From Pseudonocardia cypriaca (GTDB lineage Bacteria > Actinomycetota > Actinomycetes > Mycobacteriales > Pseudonocardiaceae): 64,000 bases of DNA. Position numbers and translations under genes: made by a program. The notes beneath the pieces were generated by a model that searched no databases, was not told where the DNA came from, and saw nothing but the letters and a program-made list of their open reading frames with translations. The stretch lies in NCBI RefSeq assembly GCF_006717045.1, contig NZ_VFPH01000003.1, forward strand, positions 992,001-1,056,000, written 5' to 3'. Shown piece by piece: positions 56,465-64,000 of the stretch (the first letter of the stretch is position 1; every line of letters starts with the position of its first letter).

Positions 56465-58342
56465 TTAGGCGCCCGCCTGCCCCATCGGCGCCGCCGCGCG
56501 GGCGGAACCGCCGCTGAACGGCACGACCCGGCCACCGGTCGGGCGGCCCCTGATCACCAGGGCCGACGCGCGCTGCAACACGCTCAGCAGGGTGGGCCCG
56601 TCGCCCCGGGCGTCCCCCGGCCCGGTGGCGGCGACGATCCGGGGTGCCACGGCGCTGAGCAGCAGCCGCTCCACGCCGAGCCCGCCCGCCCCCAGCACGA
56701 GCACGACATCGGCGCTGTCGGGCGGGGGGAGCGTGGAGAGCAGCGGTTCGACCGGCACGAACGACACGAACCCGAGCGCCGCGGGGCTGGTGTCGGCGAG
56801 TGCCTCCCAGGCCGCCGCGAGGCGCGGGGCGCCCTCCTCGAGACGCTGCAGCAGGAGAACGCGCAGGTGGTCGTCACGCTGCTCCCGGCGCGCGGCGCCG
56901 AGCGCTTCGACGGCGGCCGCGTAGCCGGAGGAGTCGCGCGCACGCAACGCGGCGACGGCCAGCTCGTGCTCGGGTGCCGTGGCGGTGGCCGGGCTGAGCG
57001 CGGCGAGCGCGTCGGCCAGTGCGTCGAGGCGCCGGGCGGCGTCGACACCCGAGCCGTGCACGGAGAACTCGAGGATTCCGGCCGCGATCTCCTGCGCGGC
57101 GTCGACGTCGGGTACCGACAGCGGCGAGTCGGTGCCGAGGAACAGCACGTCGTGGCGGAGCGCGCTCACGGAGCGGGCCGCCGTGGCCACCTTCGCCAGC
57201 CCGTCGCCGATCTCGGCCAGCTCGTTCTCGTCGGCCGGCACGGGCACGCCGAGCTCGGTGCACGCGGCGTCGACGCGCGCCTGGCGATCGACGAGCTCGA
57301 GGTACTCGAGCACCCGGTCGACGTCCTCCTCGGTCTCGGGCACCTGCGTGCCGACCCGCACGACGTCGAGCACCGGCTGCACGTCACGCTGCACAGCCGT
57401 CTTGAAGTACGAGCGCGAGCGGCCTCCCGATGCGAGGAACTCGCGGTAGCGGAGCAGCACCTCGACGGCGCCCGGAGGAGGAGCCTCCGCGAACAGCACC
57501 GGCGGTGCGGAGCGGGTGCGGTCGAGCACCGCAACGACCTCCGCCGTGTCCTCCAGCATCTGGTCGAACTCCGCCCGGTGCCGCCCGTAGATCAGCTCGG
57601 ACAGGAGCTCCCACGCCCAACCGTGCTCCTCGCGCGACGGCATGGCCGCCAGCGACCGGTCGACGCACTGGGCCACGGACGTGACGGCGGCGCGGCGCTC
57701 CTCGTCGAGGTCGGCGAGGAGGGTGGGCAGCATCCATTCACCGTCGCCCGCGGCTTCCGAGCCGGCGGCGAGCGCACACAGCTGCGCCACCTCGCCGGTG
57801 TCCGGGAGCTCCCCTTCGGGCGGGAGGAGCTGTTCGCCGCGCGCTCGACGCTCCGGCGTCGACGTCGCGAGCAGGCGCCTCAGCTCACGCAGCTCGGCGG
57901 GCGGGAGCGCGGGCAGGTGGGGGAGGGCGCGGTCGGCGGCCTCGGCCGGCAGGGCGGCCCGGACCGCGGCGAGCTCGGCGGGCGCGGCGCCCGTGACGAC
58001 CACCCGGCGCCCGTCGGCGAGCAGCGCCGCGACGGCGCGGGCGGTGGCGGGCACGTCGAAGTCCTCGAGGACGACCAGCGTGTTGTCCCGGACGGCCGAG
58101 ACCAGCGACGCCGTGTCCTCGACCGATCTGCGCGGCGGAGGGGGCAGCTCCGCGACCGAGGCGGCGAGGGCCTCGGCGAGCCTGCGGACACCGGGTGGCG
58201 GGTGGCCCGCCGCGATGCCCTGGTGGATCTGCGTCTGCGCGTCGGTGGTGGACTGGTCCGCTCCCGCCGCCGCGAGACGGTCTACGAAGACGGCGAGGTC
58301 GTCGTCCTCGCTGTTCTGGTTCCCCGTTCCGACTTCGAGCAC
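56465..58342 (-). CDS. Large hypothetical protein (625 aa)
   Basis: I chose GTG 58342 because GGAGGTG precedes it at 5 nt and codon bias begins there; upstream residues have none. The protein is acidic and mostly helical, rich in Ala/Leu/Glu with several coiled-coil-like stretches (LEDFDVPATARAVAALLADG, and ARREQRDDHLRVLLLQRLEE). There is a Rossmann-like patch VVVTGAAPAELAAV and a late hydrophobic patch DVVLVLGAGGLGVERLLLS. No signal peptide, membrane helix or Walker motif is clear. I do not recognise a family. It stands alone. Confidence 0.7.
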   Translation of the reverse strand: MLEVGTGNQNSEDDDLAVFVDRLAAAGADQSTTDAQTQIHQGIAAGHPPPGVRRLAEALAASVAELPPPPRRSVEDTASLVSAVRDNTLVVLEDFDVPATARAVAALLADGRRVVVTGAAPAELAAVRAALPAEAADRALPHLPALPPAELRELRRLLATSTPERRARGEQLLPPEGELPDTGEVAQLCALAAGSEAAGDGEWMLPTLLADLDEERRAAVTSVAQCVDRSLAAMPSREEHGWAWELLSELIYGRHRAEFDQMLEDTAEVVAVLDRTRSAPPVLFAEAPPPGAVEVLLRYREFLASGGRSRSYFKTAVQRDVQPVLDVVRVGTQVPETEEDVDRVLEYLELVDRQARVDAACTELGVPVPADENELAEIGDGLAKVATAARSVSALRHDVLFLGTDSPLSVPDVDAAQEIAAGILEFSVHGSGVDAARRLDALADALAALSPATATAPEHELAVAALRARDSSGYAAAVEALGAARREQRDDHLRVLLLQRLEEGAPRLAAAWEALADTSPAALGFVSFVPVEPLLSTLPPPDSADVVLVLGAGGLGVERLLLSAVAPRIVAATGPGDARGDGPTLLSVLQRASALVIRGRPTGGRVVPFSGGSARAAAPMGQAGA

Positions 58343-58607
58343 GTGGTCACCTCCGCTGCCACCGCCCCGGGCGATGGTCACCCTCGTATCGCGGGCGCGA
58401 CCCGAATGTTGCACTCGTGGCCCACGGACGACAGCGTTCGGCGGTTGCGGAGCGCCGGAACGGCGGTGCGCGGCGGCGTCCGGCCACCCGATCAGGGCGC
58501 GGCGAGTGGATCAGCGGTCGATGCGGCCGAAAAAACGATTAAGTCGCGCCGACGATGCGGCGCCATCCGGCGAACGGTCGTTACGCCGCGATGAACGGTC
58601 GGTTGCA

Positions 58608-58808
58608 TCACGGTGGCCCGCCCGGCGAACGCCGGGTGCCGAGGTGAACCGCGGCCAGACACGCGATGGTGACGGGGATCCAGGCGAACTGCACCCAGTA
58701 GAAGAACGGCACTCCGGCGAGGCGCGGCTCGACCGAGTTGAACCACGGCGTCACGAGCGCGAGGAACGGCACCAGCAGGAGCAGGTGCAATCGACTCACG
58801 GGGCACAT
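58608..58808 (-). CDS. DUF3311 small membrane protein
   Basis: A 66-residue protein with two hydrophobic helices (HLLLLVPFLALVTPWFNS and FFYWVQFAWIPVTIACLAAV) and a short charged tail. This is the DUF3311 shape, often found beside sodium/solute symporters, none of which lies here. An internal GTG a few codons later may be the true start. It ends 200 nt before the PEP carboxykinase gene on the same strand (which is upstream of it), so it may be co-transcribed with that gene. Confidence 0.8.
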   Translation of the reverse strand: MCPVSRLHLLLLVPFLALVTPWFNSVEPRLAGVPFFYWVQFAWIPVTIACLAAVHLGTRRSPGGPP

Positions 58809-58887
58809 CGTAGGAGCGGCAGCGCACCTACGGCCCGTCCGTCCGACGGGTTTCCGGACGAACGGGCCGATCGCGGAAGCGGTGCGG

Positions 58888-60711
58888 CTACGCGCCGAGA
58901 CGGAGCTTCAGCGCCTCCAGCTCGTCGCGCATCGACGTCGGCAGGCGCGCGCCGACCTTCTCGAACCACTCCTCGATGAGCGGGAGCTCCGCCTTCCACT
59001 CCTCGGGGTCGACCTCGAGGGCCGCCTCGACGTCGGCGACGGGCACGTCGAGGCCGTCGAGGTCGAGCGCGTCGGCGGTGGGGACGTAGCCGACGGCCGT
59101 CTCGGTGGCGGCCGCCGTGCCCTCGATCCGCTCGACGGCCCACTTCAGCACGCGCGAGTTCTCGCCGAAGCCGGGCCACAGGAAGCGGCCGTCCTCGCCG
59201 CGGCGGAACCAGTTGACGTAGAAGATCCGCGGCAGCTTGCCCGCGTCGGCCCCCTTGCCGACGTTCAGCCAGTGCTGGAAGTAGTCGCCGACGTTGTAGC
59301 CGAGGAAGGGCAGCATCGCCATCGGGTCGCGCCGCACCTGGCCCTTGCCGCCCTTGGCCGCGGCCGTCATCTCGCTCGACATGGTGGCGCCCATGAACGT
59401 GCCGTGCTGCCAGTCACGCGACTCGGTGATCAGCGGCACGGTGGTCTTGCGGCGGCCGCCGAACAGGATCGCCGAGATCGGAACACCCTTCGGGTCGTTC
59501 CACTCCGGCGCCACGACCGGGCACTGCGAGATCGGCGTCGTGTAGCGGGAGTTGGGGTGGGCGGCCTGCTTGCCGGAGTCCGGCGTCCACTCCTCGCCCA
59601 GCCACGACCTCAGGTGCTGCGGGTCGCCCTCGAGCCCCTCCCACCAAACATCTCCGTCGTCGGTGAGAGCGACGTTCGTGAAGAGCGAGTTGCCCTTTTC
59701 GATCGTGCGCATCGCATTCGGATTCGTCTTCCAGTTCGTGCCCGGTGCGACACCGAAGAAGCCGAACTCGGGGTTCACCGCATAGAGCCGGCCGTCCTCA
59801 CCGAATCGCATCCACGCGATGTCGTCACCGATGGTCTCGGCGCGCCAGCCGGGCACGGTCGGCTGCAACATCGCGAGGTTCGTCTTGCCGCACGCCGACG
59901 GGAACGCCGCGGCCACGTAGTACGCCTTCTCCTCCGGCGAGATCAGTTTGAGGATCAGCATGTGCTCGGCGAGCCAGCCCTCGTCATGAGCGATCGCGGA
60001 AGCGATCCGGAGCGCGTAGCACTTCTTGCCGAGCAACGCGTTGCCGCCGTAGCCGGAGCCGTAGCTCCAGATCTCACGGGTCTCCGGGAAGTGGCTGATG
60101 TACTTCGTGTCGTTGCACGGCCACGGCACGTCCTCCTGGCCGGGATCGAGCGGGGCGCCCACGGAGTGCAGGCCCTTCACGAACGAGTCGCCCCGGTCGG
60201 CGAAGAGCGGGAGCACCGACGCACCCATCCGCGTCATGATCCGCATCGAGACGACCACGTACTCGGAGTCGGTGATCTCGACCCCCAGCATGGGGATCTC
60301 CGCGTCGGTCGGGCCCATGCAGAACGGGATGACGTACATGGTGCGGCCCCGCATGCACCCGCGGTAGAGCTCCGTCATGGTGCTCTTCATCTCGCCCGGG
60401 TCCATCCAGTTGTTGGTGGGCCCCGCGCCGTCCCGCTCCTCGCTGCAGATGTAGGTGCGCTCCTCGACACGTGCGACGTCGTCGGGGTCGGAGGCAGCCC
60501 AGAACGAATTCGGTTTCTTCGACTCGTCGAGCTTCACGAAGGTGCCCGCATCGACGAGCTGCGTCGTCATGCGGTCCCACTCCTCGTCGGACCCGTCGCA
60601 CCAGACGACCCGGTCGGGCGTGGTCAGGTCCGCGACCTCCCGCACCCAGGACAGCAGCTCGGCGTTCGCGGTGGGCGCTCCGTCGATCCCCGGCACGGTC
60701 ATCGCAGTCAT
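58888..60711 (-). CDS. pckG: Phosphoenolpyruvate carboxykinase (GTP)
   Basis: A 607-residue enzyme, the expected length for the GTP-type PEPCK of actinobacteria. ATG 60711 follows GAGGACG. The kinase-1a/P-loop motif FPSACGKTNLAM, the substrate-binding RxxTMYVIPFCMGP-type segment and the GYNVGDYFQHWL region are all present. It converts oxaloacetate and GTP to PEP, CO2 and GDP in gluconeogenesis. The upstream 352 nt carry a perfect 12-bp palindrome of catabolite-repressor type, so carbon-source control is likely. Confidence 0.95.
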   Translation of the reverse strand: MTAMTVPGIDGAPTANAELLSWVREVADLTTPDRVVWCDGSDEEWDRMTTQLVDAGTFVKLDESKKPNSFWAASDPDDVARVEERTYICSEERDGAGPTNNWMDPGEMKSTMTELYRGCMRGRTMYVIPFCMGPTDAEIPMLGVEITDSEYVVVSMRIMTRMGASVLPLFADRGDSFVKGLHSVGAPLDPGQEDVPWPCNDTKYISHFPETREIWSYGSGYGGNALLGKKCYALRIASAIAHDEGWLAEHMLILKLISPEEKAYYVAAAFPSACGKTNLAMLQPTVPGWRAETIGDDIAWMRFGEDGRLYAVNPEFGFFGVAPGTNWKTNPNAMRTIEKGNSLFTNVALTDDGDVWWEGLEGDPQHLRSWLGEEWTPDSGKQAAHPNSRYTTPISQCPVVAPEWNDPKGVPISAILFGGRRKTTVPLITESRDWQHGTFMGATMSSEMTAAAKGGKGQVRRDPMAMLPFLGYNVGDYFQHWLNVGKGADAGKLPRIFYVNWFRRGEDGRFLWPGFGENSRVLKWAVERIEGTAAATETAVGYVPTADALDLDGLDVPVADVEAALEVDPEEWKAELPLIEEWFEKVGARLPTSMRDELEALKLRLGA

Positions 60712-60894
60712 ATCGTCCTCGCTCCTCGCCGGCTTCCCCGGTCCTGAAAATGCTTGCGCACACCCGACCCTGATTCGGGTGGGTGTGCTCTAGAAGGATG
60801 GGTGTCGACGGTACCTGCGAACACCTATTCCCTGCACGATGAGCGGCTGTCGGCTCACTCACAGGACCGATCAGGTAATCGATTCAGAACAATC

Positions 60895-60906
60895 GAAAGC
60901 GCTTTC
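60895..60906. promoter_or_regulatory. Perfect GAAAGCGCTTTC palindrome upstream of pckG
   Basis: A 12-bp perfect palindrome with central CG, within ATCGAAAGCGCTTTCCT. It resembles LacI/GalR- and CcpA-type sites (TGAAARCGYTTTCA-like). It lies 184 nt before the pckG start and 158 nt before the membrane-protein start. Which gene it serves is uncertain. Confidence 0.6.
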
Positions 60907-61033
60907 CTACGCTTTCGGCCTCCCTCCATCGGGACGACGGGTAGTTCACACGGATGTGGGTACCCCCACTGTGAGCGCCCACACGGGTGAGCACTCCGCA
61001 GCCGTGGACCGCGCCGCCTCGGACGCGTAGTGT

Positions 61034-61049
61034 GTTGAACACGTTCAAC
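61034..61049. promoter_or_regulatory. TetR-type operator GTTGAAC-AC-GTTCAAC
   Basis: A perfect 7-2-7 inverted repeat that ends 14 nt before the ATG of the membrane protein gene, whose transcript also encodes a TetR regulator. Overlap with the promoter/leader suits autorepression. Confidence 0.8.
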
Positions 61050-61063
61050 GGTCGGGAGGCCCG

Positions 61064-61480
61064 ATGGAAGCCCAGATGACCCAGTACGTCGCACTACTAG
61101 CAGTGTCGGTCGGGCTGACCTTCCTGGTGGGCCGCCTACTCGTCAGGGCGGGCCAGCCGTTCCTACTCGAGGTGTTCCACGACGAGAAGGTCACCCGCTC
61201 GGTGAACCTGCTGCTGTCGGTGCTGTTCCACCTGGTCACGCTCGGCGTTCTGGCGATCATCTCGGTCTCGGACGTCGCAGGCGACAACATGCTCCAGACC
61301 TTCGTCGTCAAGCTCGGCGTGGTGCTGTTGACGCTCGGCCTCGCCTACGGGATCTCGATGCTCGTGCTCATCCGGGTCCGCGAGCGCAGGCGCGCGGCCG
61401 AGATCTCCGAGCACGTCCAGGAGCGCCTCGCGGACCGCGGGATCAACACCCAGCCGACGGGCGAGCAGGGCCATCTGTGA
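61064..61480 (+). CDS. Integral membrane protein of unknown function, paired with TetR
   Basis: A 138-residue protein with three hydrophobic helices (YVALLAVSVGLTFLVGRLLV, then LLLSVLFHLVTLGVLAIIS and KLGVVLLTLGLAYGISMLVL) and a charged C-terminal helix (RVRERRRAAEISEHVQERL). ATG 61064 follows GGGAGG. The family is not recognised. The stop codon overlaps the TetR start (GTGA), so the regulator and membrane protein are made together and both probably respond to the operator upstream. Confidence 0.85.
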   Translation: MEAQMTQYVALLAVSVGLTFLVGRLLVRAGQPFLLEVFHDEKVTRSVNLLLSVLFHLVTLGVLAIISVSDVAGDNMLQTFVVKLGVVLLTLGLAYGISMLVLIRVRERRRAAEISEHVQERLADRGINTQPTGEQGHL

Positions 61481-62133
61481 CGACGGCTCGCGGGAGCACC
61501 CGCGAGGCGATCGTCACGGCTGCGCTCGACCTGTTCCGCGAGCGCGGCTTCGAGGGCACCACGATGCGTGCCGTCGCCGAGCGGGCCGGCGTGTCGGTCG
61601 GCAACGCCTACTACTACTTCTCCTCGAAGGACGAGCTGGTCCAGGGCTTCTACGACCAGCTCGTCGCCGAGCACCGCGCGCTCGCGCTCCCCGGGCTGGC
61701 CGAGCGCACGGACCTCGCCGACCGGCTCGGCGCCACGCTCCACGCCTGGGTCACCGTGGCCGAGCCGTACCGGGAGTTCGCCGGCCGCTTCTTCGCGGTG
61801 GCCGCCCAGCCCGACAACCCGCTGTCGCCGTTCAGCCCGGAGACCGGCCCCGCACGAGCGGCCGCTGTGGACCTCTACCGGGAGGTGCTCGCGGGCGCCC
61901 GGGTCGAGCCCGACCCCGAGCTGGCGCGCGAGCTGCCCGAGCTGCTGTGGCTGCAGCACCTGGGAGTCGTGCTGTTCTGGGTGCACGACCGCTCCGACGG
62001 CGCCGCCCGCACCCGCATGCTCGTGGACCGCACCGCACCGATCGTCGCGCGGCTCGTCCGGCTCTCCCGGCTACCGGTGCTGCGCCCGCTCGGCCGCCAG
62101 GTCGTCGACCTGGTGCGGCTGTTGCGGGGTTGA
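61477..62133 (+). CDS. TetR-family transcriptional regulator
   Basis: A 218-residue regulator. GTG 61477 overlaps the membrane protein stop. The DNA-binding domain (STREAIVTAALDLFRERGFE, then RAVAERAGVSVGNAYYYFSS) is standard and a long helical effector domain follows. It probably binds GTTGAAC-AC-GTTCAAC just before its operon. Ends 3 nt before the kinase/oxidoreductase fusion gene, so that gene may share the transcript. Confidence 0.92.
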   Translation: MTTARGSTREAIVTAALDLFRERGFEGTTMRAVAERAGVSVGNAYYYFSSKDELVQGFYDQLVAEHRALALPGLAERTDLADRLGATLHAWVTVAEPYREFAGRFFAVAAQPDNPLSPFSPETGPARAAAVDLYREVLAGARVEPDPELARELPELLWLQHLGVVLFWVHDRSDGAARTRMLVDRTAPIVARLVRLSRLPVLRPLGRQVVDLVRLLRG

Positions 62134-62136
62134 CGG

Positions 62137-63600
62137 GTGCGGTTGCCGTCGCCCTGCCTCGTCGTGCTGGCGGGCCCGGTCGCGTCCGGCAAGTCGACGT
62201 GGGCCGCGCAGAACTTCCCACCCGACGCGGTCGTCTCGAGCGACCGGCTGCGCGCCCTGGTCGGGGCGGGTGAGGACGACATCGCGGCGAGCGCCGACGC
62301 GCTCGCCCTGCTCGACGAGATCGTCGCCCGGCGGGTAGCACGCCGGCTGACCACCGTCGTCGACACCACCGGGCTCGACGCCGGACGCCGAGCAAGCTGG
62401 CTGCGCCTGGCGCGTGAGCACGACCTGGCGTGCGTCGCCGTCGCGTTCGACACCCCGGCGGGGGTGTGCCGCGCCCGCAACCGCGCGCGGGACCGCCCAG
62501 TGCCGGCCGCGGTGCTGACCGCGCAGCTGAAGGCGTGGCCGGGCGTGCACGAGGCCCTCGCGGGCGAGGGGTTCGACGAGGTGCTCGCGCCGGAGCCGGT
62601 GCGCGTCGTTCCCCGGACGTTCGTGGGGTCGGCCGCTGCGGCCGACCGCCAGCGGGAGGTCCCCGTCGGGCTCCGGTTCGCGCTGCACGTCGGGGAGTTC
62701 CGCGGCGGCGCAGCAGGGATGCGGCACCGGCTGCGCGAGATCGCGGTGGCGGCGGAGGCCGCCGGGTTCGACGCGATCTACGTCATGGACCACTTCCGGC
62801 AGATCCCGCAGCTCGGTCGCGCGTGGGAGGACTTCCCCGAGAGCTTCACCACCCTCGCCTGGCTCGCCGCCTGCACCGAGCGGGTCCGGCTCGGCACCCT
62901 CGTCACGGCCGTGACGCACCGCAACGTCGGGCACCTCGCCAAGATCGTGGCCACGCTCGACGTGCTCACCGGCGGCCGCGCGATCTGCGGCATCGGGCTC
63001 GGCTGGTTCGAGGCAGAGCACCGGGCGTACGGGTTCGGCTTCCCGCCGCTCGCGCAGCGCTACGCCCTGCTCGAGGACGCGCTCGCGGCGCTGCCGGTGC
63101 TGTGGGGACCGGGCGGGAAGCCGTTCCGCGGGCAGGTGCTCGACCTGCCCGACACGTCCGGCTACCCGCGGCCGCTGCAGGAGCACGTGCCGATCGTGCT
63201 CGGCGGCGGGGGCGAGCGGCGCACGCTGCCGCTCGCCGCCCGCTACGCCGACGTCGCCAACGTGCTGGGCGAGCTGCCGGCCGTCGCGCGCAAGGCCGAG
63301 GTGCTCCGCGAGCACTGCGCCCGCACCGGACGTGCCGTCGAGCTGTCGCACCTCACCACCGCTCTGGTGGGCGGGGATCCCGCCGAGGTGGACCGACTCG
63401 TCGAGGCGCACCGGCCACGGACCGTCGACGCGGGCCGGTACGCCGAGCAGGTGCACGCAGGCACCGTGACCGACCAGGTCGGCCGGTTCCGCGAGCTCGC
63501 GGAGATCGGCGTGGCCGAGGTGGCGGTCCGGCTGCCCGACCTGCGCGACGCGGCCCCCGTGGCGCGGATGGCCGAGGTCATCGCGGCCTTCAGGGGGTGA
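62137..63600 (+). CDS. P-loop kinase / F420-type luciferase-like oxidoreductase fusion
   Basis: A 487-residue two-domain protein. Residues 1 to about 165 are an AAA_33/polynucleotide-kinase-like P-loop domain: Walker A GPVASGKS (13-20), a DTTGLDAGRR segment and a lid-type RARNRARDRP. Residues about 175-487 are a luciferase-like (LLM) TIM barrel of the F420-dependent type (LRFALHVGEFRGGAAGM, LGTLVTAVTHRN, ICGIGLGWFEAEHRAYG). GTG 62137 lies 3 nt after the TetR stop. The frame is continuous with no internal stop or SD near the junction, so this is a real fusion. What the kinase half acts on is unknown. Confidence 0.85.
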   Translation: MRLPSPCLVVLAGPVASGKSTWAAQNFPPDAVVSSDRLRALVGAGEDDIAASADALALLDEIVARRVARRLTTVVDTTGLDAGRRASWLRLAREHDLACVAVAFDTPAGVCRARNRARDRPVPAAVLTAQLKAWPGVHEALAGEGFDEVLAPEPVRVVPRTFVGSAAAADRQREVPVGLRFALHVGEFRGGAAGMRHRLREIAVAAEAAGFDAIYVMDHFRQIPQLGRAWEDFPESFTTLAWLAACTERVRLGTLVTAVTHRNVGHLAKIVATLDVLTGGRAICGIGLGWFEAEHRAYGFGFPPLAQRYALLEDALAALPVLWGPGGKPFRGQVLDLPDTSGYPRPLQEHVPIVLGGGGERRTLPLAARYADVANVLGELPAVARKAEVLREHCARTGRAVELSHLTTALVGGDPAEVDRLVEAHRPRTVDAGRYAEQVHAGTVTDQVGRFRELAEIGVAEVAVRLPDLRDAAPVARMAEVIAAFRG

Positions 63601-64000
63601 GCACGAGGCGCCCGCGCAACCCGCCGCCCGCCACCTTCCGATAAGCGGCCGCGGCGTCGTCGAGCGCGTGCACGCCGGCCACCCTCGTCCCGATGATCCC
63701 GGCCCCGGCCAGCCCGACGAGCCGCCGCAACCGGTCGCCGTCCGCGCTGACGAGCACGGTGTGCACCCGGATCCCGCGCAGGTGCGGGGGCGCCGGGGTG
63801 GCCACGAGGTGGGCGAACGCTCCCCGGTTGCGCACGGCCTCCTGGGCGGCGACCCCGACGATCGCGGCGTCGAGAGCCCCGTCCACCCCGCCGGGCACCA
63901 GCTCGCGCACGGCGGTGGGCAGGTCGGCGCCCCTGGGCACGAAGTGCCGCGCCCCCAGGCCGCGCACGAGCGCCTCGTCGGCAGCGGCGGCGGTCGCCAC
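63590..64000 (-). CDS. Medium-chain (zinc-type/quinone) dehydrogenase, C-terminal part (cut by window edge)
   Basis: The last 136 residues of an MDR-family NAD(P)H-dependent oxidoreductase. The Rossmann end (ALVRGLGARHFVPRG), the GGVDGALDAAIVG segment and the C-terminal HALDDAAAAYRKVAGGGLRG with GRLVLTP are typical of quinone-oxidoreductase-like members. The catalytic domain lies off the right edge. It converges on the fusion gene, with an 11-nt overlap of the coding ends. The substrate cannot be told. Confidence 0.85.
   Translation of the reverse strand: MATAAAADEALVRGLGARHFVPRGADLPTAVRELVPGGVDGALDAAIVGVAAQEAVRNRGAFAHLVATPAPPHLRGIRVHTVLVSADGDRLRRLVGLAGAGIIGTRVAGVHALDDAAAAYRKVAGGGLRGRLVLTP

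Larger units (their letters stand above)
60712..61063. other. 352-nt divergent promoter region of pckG and the membrane protein gene
   Basis: No gene is seen. It contains an 8-bp inverted repeat (GCACACCC 60758-60765 with GGGTGTGC 60781-60788) near the pckG side, the palindrome GAAAGCGCTTTC, and the TetR-type site at 61034-61049 near the other gene. The middle (60880-60915) is the most AT-rich part and probably holds promoters. Confidence 0.75.

Noticed and set aside
1..64000. tRNA, rRNA, transposase or prophage genes
   Set aside because: None found on reading both strands; no cloverleaf, DDE/tyrosine recombinase or phage structural protein was recognised.

Overview
This window comes from a GC-rich actinomycete chromosome. 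The nearest fit is the Pseudonocardiaceae (Pseudonocardia-like); that is an inference, not a database match. It rests on the third-position G/C bias, frequent GTG starts, 4-nt start/stop overlaps, a FadE5-type acyl-CoA dehydrogenase, an iniBAC-like dynamin locus, GTP-type PEP carboxykinase, an F420-type luciferase-like oxidoreductase and an Rv0909-like antitoxin. No rRNA, tRNA, CRISPR array or transposase was seen.

Layout. 1-2424 (minus) is a run of a DMT-like membrane protein (cut by the edge), a small membrane protein and a membrane-anchored Hsp70-type ATPase. Diverging from it, 2694-8849 (plus) holds three IniB-like proteins and an overlapping pair of dynamin-like GTPases (IniA/IniC-like). 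Each IniB-like gene has its own near-identical upstream element. After a repeat-rich convergent gap (8850-9612) come a large STAND/LuxR regulator resembling mycobacterial IniR and a Tat-exported peptidoglycan amidase. Together these form an envelope-stress neighbourhood.

13722-22950 holds FadE5 and a beta-galactoside module: a MalEFG-type ABC importer, a divergent LacI regulator with two palindromic operators, and a GH2 beta-galactosidase. 22951-31763 carries housekeeping and small genes: a CBS protein, a VanW protein, a GroES-like protein, an AAA ATPase, a saccharopine-dehydrogenase-like enzyme with a divergent TetR, DUF1206, SIMPL and FxsA. 31819-35292 is a 2-oxoacid dehydrogenase operon (E1alpha-E1beta-E2). 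36102-38702 is a polar amino acid ABC importer. 38719-42330 has an XRE regulator, an aldo/keto reductase, an ABM monooxygenase and a RecF-like ATPase.

42391-52404 is a complete L-fucose regulon. It has a GntR/FCD regulator, a seven-gene minus-strand operon (fuconate dehydratase, fucose dehydrogenase, fuconolactonase, FucU mutarotase and an Rbs-type ABC importer) and a divergent pair (SDR dehydrogenase and FAH-family hydrolase). These genes cover the non-phosphorylative route from L-fucose to pyruvate and lactate. The divergent promoter region has a perfect 9-1-9 palindrome and what look like relics of a tetR/MFS pair.

52418-54497 is a sugar/cell-surface trio (methyltransferase, hexapeptide acyltransferase, glycosyltransferase). 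54555-64000 holds a peroxidase-related protein, DUF3024, a phosphotransferase gene boxed in by inverted repeats, a large unknown protein, DUF3311, PEP carboxykinase, a membrane protein/TetR pair, an unusual P-loop kinase/F420-oxidoreductase fusion and the end of a medium-chain dehydrogenase.

The most distinctive content is the expanded iniBAC-like locus with its Hsp70 partner and triplicated promoter element, the kinase/LLM fusion, and the repeat-bounded phosphotransferase island.
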